Assembly (NCBI GenBank): GCA_018303325.1
Contig: JAGVYH010000045.1
Coordinates: forward strand, 1 to 41,621
Reading direction: 5' to 3'
From: Candidatus Woesearchaeota archaeon
GTDB lineage: Archaea > Nanobdellota > Nanobdellia > Woesearchaeales > DSVV01
Length of the DNA: 41,621 nt
Of the stretch, positions 7,615 through 15,985 are shown piece by piece; positions within the stretch are counted from its first letter, which is position 1; each line of letters begins with the position of its first letter. The position numbers were made by a program, and so were the translations under genes. The notes beneath the pieces are model-generated. The model made no database searches and was not told the origin of the DNA. It worked only from the letters and a program-made list of their open reading frames with translations.

Positions 7615-9633
7615 CTATTCACTTTCTTCTTCGTTATTTGCATTTGCGCCAAACGGCTTGAATGGCTTGCCGCCGCCTTTGTAGAATCTCATAAAAAATT
7701 CCACATAATGCAGCCTTATTGCATGAAGAAACGGTCCAATAATGCCTAATGCTATATTAATTCCATGGCCTACAATAAGTATAAGTATTGAAATGAGGAT
7801 GAAAATGCCGCCTTTTTCCATGAATGGCATTGCTAATTTCTCGTTGATAACAACAGCCAATCCAACAGATGCCAAACCCACTGCACCTAATCTTAAGTAT
7901 GACAAAGTGTTAGAAAATATTGAAGGTATTTCTATAATTCCCTGTGCTCCTTCACCCAAATAAATCATAACAATGGAGATGACTAATAATGCAATGCCTA
8001 TATAATTTGTATAGCTTGAAGCAGTAATAATTCCTAATGATTTCAATACAATTAAAGCCAAACCTGCTTCAAACACATACCAGCTTGCTCTTGCCAGGAT
8101 TGCTGTTTTTAATCCATGGCCTTTCAATTCATTAATGAACCCCAATAAGATTGACAAATTGATATGGAAAAAACCAATAATTGCCCCTATAACCAATACT
8201 AAATTAATTTCATTGCCGAGAACATTTACTTCCCCATGCATTCTATTTATTAATCTAGGGAACTCGTAAACAATTTCGTTTTTAGCCCCTTCAATCAATT
8301 CTTTGTGCAAAGGCAGTTTTAATGTTTCAATTATTGTCTGCCAAGCATGGCTTTTCACGTATTCAAACCCAAAATATTCTCCAAATATAAAACCAAACAG
8401 GATTGACCAGAAACTGCATACCATCATTGCTTTTAATAGGTCTTTTGCAGCAGGGATTAATCTTTTCAAAATTAAAAATAATAATAATGTTACAATACCA
8501 TATCCTACATCACCTAACATGAATCCGAAGAAAATAGGGAATGTAAGGAATATGAAAAAGCTGGGGTCAATTTCTTTATATTTTGGCAGGGTGTAAAGAT
8601 TCATGAAAAATTCAAATGGTTTGACAATAAGATTGTTTTTTAGTTTTATCGGAACAGATTCATGTTTATCAGGCGCAATAGGTTCTATAAATATTCTGTT
8701 GTTTGTTATGCTTTCTAATTTCTCTGTTATTTTATCTACTCTTTTGCTTGGAACCCAACCAGTTATTATTACTGTTTCTTTTGTCTGCCCAAAATTTAAT
8801 GGCGCTTCTGCCTTCTCTGCTTCAATGCTCAAGAAATTCTTGTATTGATACATGATTTCAATATTTTTTGATTTAATTGTTTCAATCTTTTTTATTATTG
8901 CATTTTTTTCTGCTATATGTTTCTGAATGTCAGAATTCAGCTTTGTTATATGGCTTAAAGGCAGACCTTTCATCTCTTCAATAAACGTTAAATCTAGTTC
9001 AGTAAAATTATATTGTTTTAATACATCTAATGCCTCTTTTTCTTTTTTCCTGTCCACGAACAGCGCAACAACCAGATCTTTGCAGTTCTGCGATGTATGA
9101 AGTTTGAAAGTGCTTGTAACTTTCTCAAGCTTATCTTTTAAACCCTCTTTATGTTTAATTGTACCGACAAAACAAATTATTGACTTAAAAGGCTTATAAG
9201 ATTCCAAGTTAAGATATAACGAGTTTAGAACATCAAGTTTTAGAATCAATTCCTTTTTTTTTGATACTGATGCATCAATCTTACTAATACTCTCTTTTTT
9301 TTCTTTTATAACTGTTTCAACTTCTTTTACCTTTGTTTCTATTTCATCAAGCGAAAAATCCGCATTTTGGATTATGCTTTGAGCTAGGATTATATTATTT
9401 AATTCTTCTTTGCTGATCGCTTCTTTTGAATCACTTAATATAGATGTTATTTTCACCAGCAATTCAGCAATTTTTTCAGAATTTCCTATCGGCGTTCCAA
9501 TATCTAACTCTTCAGTTTTTCTGTGCTCGACAATATGCAGAACTTTTAGATCATGGAGTGTTTTAATTACACTTTTTTGTTTAATCTTTGATACTGCAAT
9601 TGTGATCTTGCTCATTCGCTCTGTTTCTAACAT
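7615..9633 (-). CDS. atpI: A-type ATP synthase subunit I (membrane stator)
   Basis: Stator subunit (a-type) that forms the ion half-channels against the K ring and anchors the peripheral stalks. It has 672 residues. The N-terminal half is cytosolic with long coiled coils (about 90-130 and 240-280); the C-terminal half (about 350-650) has seven or eight membrane helices. SYLRLGAVGLA near residue 590 is the helix that carries the essential arginine in this family. I kept the first ATG because the sequence begins ETERMSKI, matching the family's ERM start. The spacing to atpH is 34 nt. Confidence 0.95.
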   Translation of the reverse strand: MLETERMSKITIAVSKIKQKSVIKTLHDLKVLHIVEHRKTEELDIGTPIGNSEKIAELLVKITSILSDSKEAISKEELNNIILAQSIIQNADFSLDEIETKVKEVETVIKEKKESISKIDASVSKKKELILKLDVLNSLYLNLESYKPFKSIICFVGTIKHKEGLKDKLEKVTSTFKLHTSQNCKDLVVALFVDRKKEKEALDVLKQYNFTELDLTFIEEMKGLPLSHITKLNSDIQKHIAEKNAIIKKIETIKSKNIEIMYQYKNFLSIEAEKAEAPLNFGQTKETVIITGWVPSKRVDKITEKLESITNNRIFIEPIAPDKHESVPIKLKNNLIVKPFEFFMNLYTLPKYKEIDPSFFIFLTFPIFFGFMLGDVGYGIVTLLLFLILKRLIPAAKDLLKAMMVCSFWSILFGFIFGEYFGFEYVKSHAWQTIIETLKLPLHKELIEGAKNEIVYEFPRLINRMHGEVNVLGNEINLVLVIGAIIGFFHINLSILLGFINELKGHGLKTAILARASWYVFEAGLALIVLKSLGIITASSYTNYIGIALLVISIVMIYLGEGAQGIIEIPSIFSNTLSYLRLGAVGLASVGLAVVINEKLAMPFMEKGGIFILISILILIVGHGINIALGIIGPFLHAIRLHYVEFFMRFYKGGGKPFKPFGANANNEEESE

Positions 9634-9667
9634 GTTTATTGTGTCCTTTTTGTGTTGTTCTGACTAT

Positions 9668-10036
9668 CTATGCCTTTATCTCTGCTTTAAATGTTTTTAA
9701 TAATACTTCTATTGCCTGTTTCTCATGCTTTTTTGCGTTTTGTTCTGTCTGCTGTAGGTTTTGCTGCGCATCTCTGAGAATTTTAGCTCTTTCTTCCTCT
9801 AATTCCTTTTTCTTTTTTGCCAGTAATTCTTCTTTGTGCGCTGTTAATTCATGTTTTTTAAGCTCAATGGCTTTTAATGCATTTTCTTTAGCTTCAGCTA
9901 GGATAGATTCAGCTTTTTTATGCGCATTATTTACCATGTCTTCTGCTTTTTTTTCAGTATCTTTTATTTCTTTTAGAGTCTTATCCAATATAAACACCTC
10001 GTTAGAGATTTCACTTGATGGTATGATTTTCTTCAT
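9668..10036 (-). CDS. atpH: A-type ATP synthase subunit H (peripheral stalk)
   Basis: Elongated coiled-coil partner of E in the peripheral stalk. It has 122 residues, almost entirely Lys/Glu/Ala heptads (KDTEKKAEDMVNNAHKKAE), and is the first gene of the operon. The start is uncertain. ATG 10036 lies about 30 bp below a TATA box (10062-10073), almost leaderless. A TTG at 9988 has GAGGTG 6 nt upstream and would give a 106-residue protein that begins where family similarity would be expected to begin. Confidence 0.85.
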   Translation of the reverse strand: MKKIIPSSEISNEVFILDKTLKEIKDTEKKAEDMVNNAHKKAESILAEAKENALKAIELKKHELTAHKEELLAKKKKELEEERAKILRDAQQNLQQTEQNAKKHEKQAIEVLLKTFKAEIKA

Positions 10037-10061
10037 ATACCCCCTTTAATTGCCATACTTA

Positions 10062-10100
10062 TTTATATAAATAACTATTATATAGTATTATGTATACTAT
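10062..10100 (-). promoter_or_regulatory. Candidate promoter and operator of the ATP synthase operon
   Basis: Read on the minus strand, TATTTATATAAA (10073-10062) lies about 30 bp above the atpH ATG and is a good archaeal TATA box. Just upstream, ATAGTAT (10082-10088) and ATACTAT (10094-10100) form a 7-bp inverted repeat with a 5-nt spacer, a possible regulator site. The remaining spacer up to 10251 shows nothing else. Confidence 0.5.
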
Positions 10101-10251
10101 TATAAGTGATTTTCAGAATGATTTTAGGTGTGCTTTTAAATATATTTAACTACTGCTAGTAGTGAAAGTGGGTCTGGTAATAAAGAGTAATTTGTCTTTT
10201 AACAGAATTCATTTAAAAAAAGAGAAGAACTAAAAAATCAAAGCAATAAAA

Positions 10252-11661
10252 TCAATGCAGTCTTTGATACATTGCAATTGCACATTGTGTTAATTCATTT
10301 GCTCCTGATTCTCTTTCTAATCTTTGTGCAATCTCATAACATCGTCTATAAGCATCATCATTGCCCTTAGGATTATTAATTAACATTATTAATGATTTAT
10401 TTGCGAGTTCTGTCCAATTAGATGCTGCAACATTGCTCCGTATAAATCTAATTGTTCCTTCAATGTCATCTTTTATTGTTTGAACACCTTTTAAAGCTTG
10501 TCTTAATTTTTCATGATATTGCTGCATATCTGCAAGGCCTTGTTCATCTGCATTAAATTCATGGGTTTCCTGCTGTAAATTGCTGTATGTTCTAACCCTT
10601 CTTTCAAGTTCACTTCTATCAGACAATGTTGCTTTTTTTACTTTTTTTTCAATAAATTCTTCACTTGCTGCATCTTCTGCAACCTTAAATGCTTCGTCAA
10701 CATTTCCATATTTTAAATGATATGTTATTGCTTTTGTGTACCACGCTTCGGCATTTTCAAATTCATTCTTCTCTTCAAAACATTTTCCAATTACATAACA
10801 TGTTTCACCTGTGTTAATTCCTGCTTTTTCATGCATTGCCTCAACAAAATAATCCTTCTTAAAATCATTTTCGTGTCTTTTTATTAATGTTAATGCTAAT
10901 TCTCTTAATCTAACATTAATATTACTATCGCCCCAATCCTTTAACGATTCACTGCCTAAATATGCTGCACATCTTATTTCAACATCATTTGATAAATTAA
11001 ATTGTTCTTGTTCATTAAATCTATATGCAGAACTGCGCGCATAACTTACCACATGTGCAGCGATATCCATAACTTTCTCTGTGTTTTTTAATTCAAGAGC
11101 TGCATTTACACCACATTCAAGAATATTCTTTAATATATGTAAAGGAGACACTTTATCTCCATATCTGGTTCTTGCCTTTACTACTCCCCTATCATTTTCT
11201 AAGTTAGGATTGTTAGTTATTGGAGAATAATTAAATTTACTTAATGCTGTTTGACAAATATCATACATTGTTGAAGGGCTTATTCTTGATTTGGCAAATC
11301 CAACAATATTATCTAATTCTCCAAGTTGATCACCATAATTTTTAGATGAGACATCACATTTTTCAGCAATTTCAATTAATCTTGTAAATGCAGAGTTATA
11401 CATTGCTTTTGAGCTAGAAGTTTTCTTTTTTGAACCTGATTTAGCATGTTGTTGAGCGTCTTGCATTTCTAAAAGTTTTTTAATATTATCAACAATATTC
11501 CACATACCAGAATCAATTAAATATCTTGTTTTAGTACGCTCTATATAATAATTAACTAATTCAGTTAAAGCTTCTTCACTTTGGCTTTTTTCAGATAATT
11601 GTTTAAGGAAACTTTCTTTTCCATTATCATCTAATTGTTCTAATATTTGTTTTAATTCCAT
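10252..11661 (-). CDS. Helical-repeat (TPR-like) protein of unknown function
   Basis: I do not recognise a named family. The 469-residue protein is predicted all-helical, soluble and acidic at both ends, with no signal peptide or membrane helix. At least one segment near residues 290-330 has a tetratricopeptide-like pattern (CYVIGKCFEEKNEFENAEAW followed by YTKAITYHLKYG), suggesting a protein-binding scaffold. The start is the ATG at 11661, with AAGGTGG 5 nt upstream; a GTG three codons earlier overlaps that site. It is downstream of a 37-residue membrane microprotein in the same direction (54-nt gap), and both diverge from a double-domain Lrp regulator. Another TPR-like protein of unknown role lies at 31816-32697. 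Confidence 0.75.
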   Translation of the reverse strand: MELKQILEQLDDNGKESFLKQLSEKSQSEEALTELVNYYIERTKTRYLIDSGMWNIVDNIKKLLEMQDAQQHAKSGSKKKTSSSKAMYNSAFTRLIEIAEKCDVSSKNYGDQLGELDNIVGFAKSRISPSTMYDICQTALSKFNYSPITNNPNLENDRGVVKARTRYGDKVSPLHILKNILECGVNAALELKNTEKVMDIAAHVVSYARSSAYRFNEQEQFNLSNDVEIRCAAYLGSESLKDWGDSNINVRLRELALTLIKRHENDFKKDYFVEAMHEKAGINTGETCYVIGKCFEEKNEFENAEAWYTKAITYHLKYGNVDEAFKVAEDAASEEFIEKKVKKATLSDRSELERRVRTYSNLQQETHEFNADEQGLADMQQYHEKLRQALKGVQTIKDDIEGTIRFIRSNVAASNWTELANKSLIMLINNPKGNDDAYRRCYEIAQRLERESGANELTQCAIAMYQRLH

Positions 11662-11715
11662 TTTATCCACCTTTTCTTACTATTTTAGCCTGCTTTATGG
11701 CAGATTATTATATTA

Positions 11716-11829
11716 TCAGATTACTATGATTATTAGTGCCATTATTATCAAAACACTAACTATTCCAATTCCACCATCTTTTTGCTTTTCACACTTTTTT
11801 TCATACACAATGCTTGCTTTTCCTTCCAT
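11716..11829 (-). CDS. Single-pass membrane microprotein, 37 residues
   Basis: The short ORF starts with ATG at 11829 and GAGG 7 nt upstream. The first 18 residues are polar (MEGKASIVYEKKCEKQKD), then comes a glycine turn and one hydrophobic stretch of about 16 residues (IGIVSVLIIMALIIIVI) ending the protein. This is the pattern of a small tail-anchored protein. It is the first gene of a probable two-gene unit with the TPR-like protein. Function is unknown. Support is the good ribosome-binding site and the membrane pattern; no homology can be claimed. Confidence 0.55.
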   Translation of the reverse strand: MEGKASIVYEKKCEKQKDGGIGIVSVLIIMALIIIVI

Positions 11830-11977
11830 TTTACATCCTCTTTTGTTTTCTTTTTATCGTTTATATTCACCACTTGTTGTTACTTTATGATGGTTATATT
11901 ATTTTATATAAAACTTTCTGAGCAAAATTAACCATAAAACGATAAATTTAAATAATTAAGTTGTATTATAACTAATT

Positions 11978-13075
11978 ATGAGGGATTATTCATTCAAACA
12001 GCTGTTAAAAGGCAAGAAACTTGCAATTGAGCTGGCAGAACAATCTCCAATTGTTCCTAAAATAGACGCTAAGGATAGAAAAATCATTTTTGAGTTTGTA
12101 AAAGATGCAAGAATCCCTATAAAAACTTTAGCAAAGAATATAGGTGTTTCAAGGGAAGGCGCAAAATATAGGATAGAGAGGCTTATTAAGCATAATATCC
12201 TGCAAGGTTTTACTTTATCATTAAATCTTTCTAAATTAGGCTTGAGATGGCATTATGTGCTGCTTCAACTGCAAAATTATACAAAGGAATTTAAAGAAAA
12301 ATTAACCTCATTTGTTTCTACAAGCAAAAATATTGTCAAAGCAACCAAATACACAGGCAATTATGATGTTGTGTTAGAAGTGTGCTCTTATAGTTTGATT
12401 GAATTTGATAATGTTCTAAGAGAAATAAGAAACACATGCAGCGACCATTTAAGAGATTATATTGTTTTATTAGGATTAAGGGAGTTTAAATATCTCTCAT
12501 GTTCGTTAGGATATTTAGGATATACACAGGATATGATGTTTAAAAACAAAAAGATGCTTGGATTATGCCGAATAAATGAACTTGAATTTAGCATGTCTGG
12601 ATTATTCGAATTAGATGCAACAGACAGGAATATTTTAGTTGCATTGACAGATAATTCAAGAACACCAAGCACAATAATAGGGAAGGAAGTGGATCTCTCT
12701 AATGATGGTGTAATAAAAAGAATAAATAAAATGATAGATGTCGGGATTATTACCAAATTTATACCTATCTTCAATTTTTCTGTATTTAATCTGCAATGGT
12801 ACACACTGTATTTCAAGCTAAAAAATATTACAAAAGAGAGAGAAAGTAATTTTGTGAATTATATTGTAGAGCATCCCTATATTAATTCATTAACTAAACT
12901 GAATGGAAACTATGATTATGTATGTATGATGTGGATAGAGTCTCCAAAGCAATATGATAAAATTATGAATGAAATCTCAACTAATTTTTCTGACATTATT
13001 TCTGGCTATTTGCCATTAATTGGTTTAACAGAATATAAATATGCAGAGATGCCAGTTGAACTGATTAAACATTAA
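11978..13075 (+). CDS. Tandem double-domain Lrp/AsnC family transcriptional regulator
   Basis: The 365-residue protein contains two complete Lrp/AsnC units in tandem: a winged helix at about 28-75 (IDAKDRKIIFEFVKDARIP, then KTLAKNIGVSREGAKYRIERL), a RAM-type ligand domain to about 185, a second winged helix at about 210-260 (ELDATDRNILVALTDNSRTP) and a second RAM domain to the end. Lrp proteins are usually about 150 residues and dimerise, so this looks like a fused pseudo-dimer. It has no Shine-Dalgarno; a TTTAAATAA box about 28 bp upstream of the ATG points to a leaderless transcript. It diverges from the microprotein/TPR-like pair and may control it and itself (inference). Confidence 0.88.
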   Translation: MRDYSFKQLLKGKKLAIELAEQSPIVPKIDAKDRKIIFEFVKDARIPIKTLAKNIGVSREGAKYRIERLIKHNILQGFTLSLNLSKLGLRWHYVLLQLQNYTKEFKEKLTSFVSTSKNIVKATKYTGNYDVVLEVCSYSLIEFDNVLREIRNTCSDHLRDYIVLLGLREFKYLSCSLGYLGYTQDMMFKNKKMLGLCRINELEFSMSGLFELDATDRNILVALTDNSRTPSTIIGKEVDLSNDGVIKRINKMIDVGIITKFIPIFNFSVFNLQWYTLYFKLKNITKERESNFVNYIVEHPYINSLTKLNGNYDYVCMMWIESPKQYDKIMNEISTNFSDIISGYLPLIGLTEYKYAEMPVELIKH

Positions 13076-13188
13076 ATGGGTTAATTATTTGAGGGTGTAT
13101 TGATTTCTTTTTTCTTTTCACGTCTGTTAATTACGAAAATTGTATTTGTTTAGCTAGTTAATGTTTTTGACCGCTCAAAATCCATACT

Positions 13189-13348
13189 GGGGACGCAGTC
13201 CACGAATAAAGGTAAGATGGTAAGATGGTTTGATGATATGAAGGTACGACAAAATGACACGATAAAAGTAAGTCGTTTCCATCAAACCATCCGACCTTCA
13301 AACCTTCTTACCTTTTTATTCATGAGATGTGTGGCTTCGCCTTGGAAC
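13189..13348. repeat. Bracket element a, in the convergent spacer
   Basis: Left motif GGGGACGCAGTCCAC (13189-13203) and right motif GTGGCTTCGCCTTGGAAC (13331-13348) frame a long imperfect hairpin: AATAAAGGTAAGA (13205-13217) against TCTTACC...TTTATT (13306-13320), and GATGGTTTGATG (13224-13235) against CATCAAACCATC (13280-13291, perfect). It lies between the converging ends of the double Lrp gene and pelA, and relatives occur at 19.4, 29.4 and 35.1 kb. The rest of 13076-13394 shows nothing. It is probably a non-coding 3'-end element. Confidence 0.7.
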
Positions 13349-13394
13349 GAAACAAATACCAAAAAATTAATGTCTTGGTTATACTTTTTTTTAA

Positions 13395-14459
13395 TCATTT
13401 AGTTCTATACCTTAACAGCGCAGCAATCCCGCCCAAACCATCTAGTGTCTTACCACCATCATGCTCTGAGCTGACAATATAAACATCTGCCTGCGTTGAA
13501 TCTGCTTCTCTCATAATTCTTTCTACTTCTCCAATCGTGCCATCTTCTCTTTTTTTTAAGATAACACCATCACTTATCAGCAAAACTTTTATAGCACCCA
13601 TTTCAGACGCTTCTTTAGTTTCTTTTATACCATAAGCAACTAACCCATTTTTTTTTATTTCACCGAGAACTTCTTCCACAAGACCAATTTCTCTTATTAC
13701 CCTGTCCTGTTTTATTGCAGTGGAAACCTCAGGTCTTTTCAGGACTTCATTTATTGCAGATTTGCTTACTGAATTAGATGTTGCAAACAAAATTTTCCTT
13801 TTTAATGATTCATTGGTTAATTCTTTACTTAATTCTTCTTTCCAGAATGAAGGGCTTGCAAGGATTATTTTTGTGAACTTGTATTTAGCATCAAAACTCT
13901 CTAATAATTTAATAATCTCACTGTAAAAATTCGCCTTGACTTTTTCATCAACTGCTTTTTTTTGCACATCGCCTTTTATTTCTGCCAGAACATCATAACC
14001 ATACTTTTTCATTAAGGCAAACATGGCTTCTTCCCTGTCAAAAACACAAATTAAAATATTGCTTGGCTTGTCTTCCATGGCTTCTTTTAATCTTTTCACA
14101 TGATAACCTAACCAAGCTGGCTTTTCCAAAGTTAATATCGTGCCTTCTTCAATGTTAAAAGTATGGTAACTTCCAGCAGGAACATCTTCTAAACCTTCAA
14201 TTATTTTTCCAGAAATCCTTAAATCGCCAGTGTATTTGTGAAACTCTATCTTTTCTAATTTTATAGATAATGTTACATGAATAATTTTTACATTAGCTTT
14301 TCTGTCTTCGCCTCCTCCGCCAATCTTGATTTTTCTTTCAGTCCTGCTCCTGACAATATCACCTTCTTCAACCAAAGTGCTCAAATACCAGATATCATCC
14401 TTGTTTTCAATCTTGATTTTTGCAATACCTTTCTTTAAATCCTTATGAATTAGCTGCAT
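13395..14459 (-). CDS. pelA: Pelota (Dom34), ribosome rescue factor
   Basis: Archaeal Pelota enters the A site of stalled ribosomes and, with ABCE1 (encoded here at 32777-34531), splits the subunits. The 354-residue protein has the three family domains: an N-terminal Sm-like domain (MQLIHKDLKKGIAKIKIENK), a central domain around DREEAMFALMKKYGYDV, and a C-terminal eL30-like domain ending SSEHDGGKTLDGLGGIAALL. It lacks the GGQ motif of release factor aRF1, as expected. A TATA-like TTTTTTATAA lies about 27 bp above the ATG, so the mRNA is probably leaderless. A long palindromic element (14504-14677) lies just upstream. Confidence 0.95.
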   Translation of the reverse strand: MQLIHKDLKKGIAKIKIENKDDIWYLSTLVEEGDIVRSRTERKIKIGGGGEDRKANVKIIHVTLSIKLEKIEFHKYTGDLRISGKIIEGLEDVPAGSYHTFNIEEGTILTLEKPAWLGYHVKRLKEAMEDKPSNILICVFDREEAMFALMKKYGYDVLAEIKGDVQKKAVDEKVKANFYSEIIKLLESFDAKYKFTKIILASPSFWKEELSKELTNESLKRKILFATSNSVSKSAINEVLKRPEVSTAIKQDRVIREIGLVEEVLGEIKKNGLVAYGIKETKEASEMGAIKVLLISDGVILKKREDGTIGEVERIMREADSTQADVYIVSSEHDGGKTLDGLGGIAALLRYRTK

Positions 14460-14503
14460 ATCTGTAGAATAAGAGAGGGATTATAAAAAAGTTTTGGATA
14501 TGG

Positions 14504-14677
14504 GTATGTATTAAGCCTACCAGTCAGCTTTGGCGAAAACCTGATTACTTAAGACACAGCAAAGGAACTTGAGTTTACCGATGGTTTTCGCTTTCCTGAT
14601 AGTCTTACGAGATATGATAGCAAAGCTGACAAAATTAGGGTAGGCTTAGACAAAATTAGGGTAGGCTTAATACATAC
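14504..14677. repeat. Long compound hairpin with an 18-bp perfect terminal inverted repeat
   Basis: GTATGTATTAAGCCTACC (14504-14521) pairs perfectly with 14660-14677. Inside are GTCAGCTTTG / CAAAGCTGAC (14523-14532 / 14621-14630), GCGAAAACC / GGTTTTCGC (14533-14541 / 14583-14591), and an ACTTAAG / CTTGAGT apex. The right arm is partly duplicated as two 21-bp units (14628-14648, 14649-14669) starting GACAAAATTAGGGTAGG, so either can pair with the left arm. It has no ORF. The rest of 14460-14800 contains the pelA promoter and AT-rich sequence without recognisable features. Confidence 0.75.
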
Positions 14678-14800
14678 AGATATGGAAGGATAAGGATAGC
14701 TGGAGAAGAGGAGATACCTAACGGTAATGCAGAAGAATAGACTCTATCTTATAATTATTAAACTTTATAATTCTTAAACTCTAAATTATAACATTTAATT

Positions 14801-15895
14801 TTATTTTATAATCTTCACTATACCAGAATCAGCGTTAACCTCTACAAAGTCGCCATCCTTTAGCACTTTTGTGGCAATTTTTGTTCCTACAATGCATGGT
14901 TTCTTGAGCTCTCTGCTTATAATAGACGCATGGCATGAAAGTCCGCCTTCGTCAGTAATTATCGCCTTGCATTTGACTAATGCCGGCATAAGTGTTGGGT
15001 TTGTGTTGATTGAAACAATTATATCTCCCGCTCTGAATTTTTTTAAATCAGACTCGTGATTTATTATACAAACTTTACCCTCAGCATAACCTTTGTATGC
15101 AATGTTTCCTTTTATGTTTGATATATATTTATTCTTTTCTACTTTTTTGTTTTCTGGCATCATCCAGCTTAATTGATCAACAGAACCATAATAAAAACAG
15201 ATTTTATCATTTGAATCATAAAAAATACAACCACTCTTTCTTTTTTCAATTTCTTTTTCAGAAGGATATTTTCTATTTTTTAATAAATCACCTAATTCAT
15301 CATAAGTAAAATATGAATAAAAAATAAAATCAGGTTTATTTTGAATTTTTGCAGCTTTTTTCCATATTTGTTCAAAAATAACTGACTCTATTGGGTTTCT
15401 GTTTTTCTTTCTGAATTTTATAAAAAAGGAGATATCTTCTTTAAATAAGCATTGCTCTTTTTCTGATAAACTACTAATTGCTTCAAGAGCTAGGAATGGA
15501 ATTGTTGTCAGATAAAGAAAAATATGACTTATTTTTTCCATTAATTTCTCATAATTCTCGACTCGAAGAATGATATTATTTTCATATTGTTTTAATAATT
15601 CTTTTTCTATTTGTTCATATTTAACACACTTTTCTTTTATCTTCTTAATTTTTTCTTTTTTGTGCCATAAAAGATTTAAAAACTTTTTACTAACTTTTTT
15701 AATTTCTTTTTCTGACCTGTAAAATGTGCATATCTTGTTGCCAAAAGAATATAACTGATTCTTAAAAGAACAGCTAATTTCCTTCTGCAATAATTGGCCA
15801 TATGCTTTATTGAAGACGCTGACATAGTATAAACTATTTCTTCTTTGAATGTATACTTTCCAATCTTTTATTCTACTTATTTTGTTAGGCAACAC
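14801..15895 (-). CDS. Stand-alone PEP-utilizer phosphohistidine (swivel) domain protein
   Basis: The last 100 or so residues are the mobile phosphohistidine domain of PEP synthase/PPDK-type enzymes, with catalytic His322 in TDEGGLSCHASIISREL and the downstream GDFVEVNADSGIVKII strand. The preceding 260 residues are helical, Lys-rich and unrecognised; no ATP-grasp and no PEP-binding barrel is present, so it cannot be a complete PEP synthase. It may carry a phosphoryl group for partner enzymes or act with the paralogue just upstream (15986-17653). The start is a GTG with a TATA box (about 15918-15927) 28 bp upstream and no Shine-Dalgarno, suggesting a leaderless mRNA of its own. Confidence 0.75.
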   Translation of the reverse strand: MLPNKISRIKDWKVYIQRRNSLYYVSVFNKAYGQLLQKEISCSFKNQLYSFGNKICTFYRSEKEIKKVSKKFLNLLWHKKEKIKKIKEKCVKYEQIEKELLKQYENNIILRVENYEKLMEKISHIFLYLTTIPFLALEAISSLSEKEQCLFKEDISFFIKFRKKNRNPIESVIFEQIWKKAAKIQNKPDFIFYSYFTYDELGDLLKNRKYPSEKEIEKRKSGCIFYDSNDKICFYYGSVDQLSWMMPENKKVEKNKYISNIKGNIAYKGYAEGKVCIINHESDLKKFRAGDIIVSINTNPTLMPALVKCKAIITDEGGLSCHASIISRELKKPCIVGTKIATKVLKDGDFVEVNADSGIVKIIK

Positions 15896-15917
15896 AAAGA
15901 TATTATTATTCTTAATA

Positions 15918-15927
15918 ATTTATATAT
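15918..15927 (-). promoter_or_regulatory. TATA box for the 14801-15895 gene
   Basis: On the minus strand, ATATATAAAT is centred about 28 bp above the GTG at 15895. This supports a leaderless transcript and the GTG as start codon, even though the gene lies only 90 nt after the preceding gene of the same strand. Confidence 0.5.
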
Positions 15928-15985
15928 GTTTTGTTGCTTCTTAAGTATTTATGAACATATAAACAATACAAAAGTTCAAGAAATC

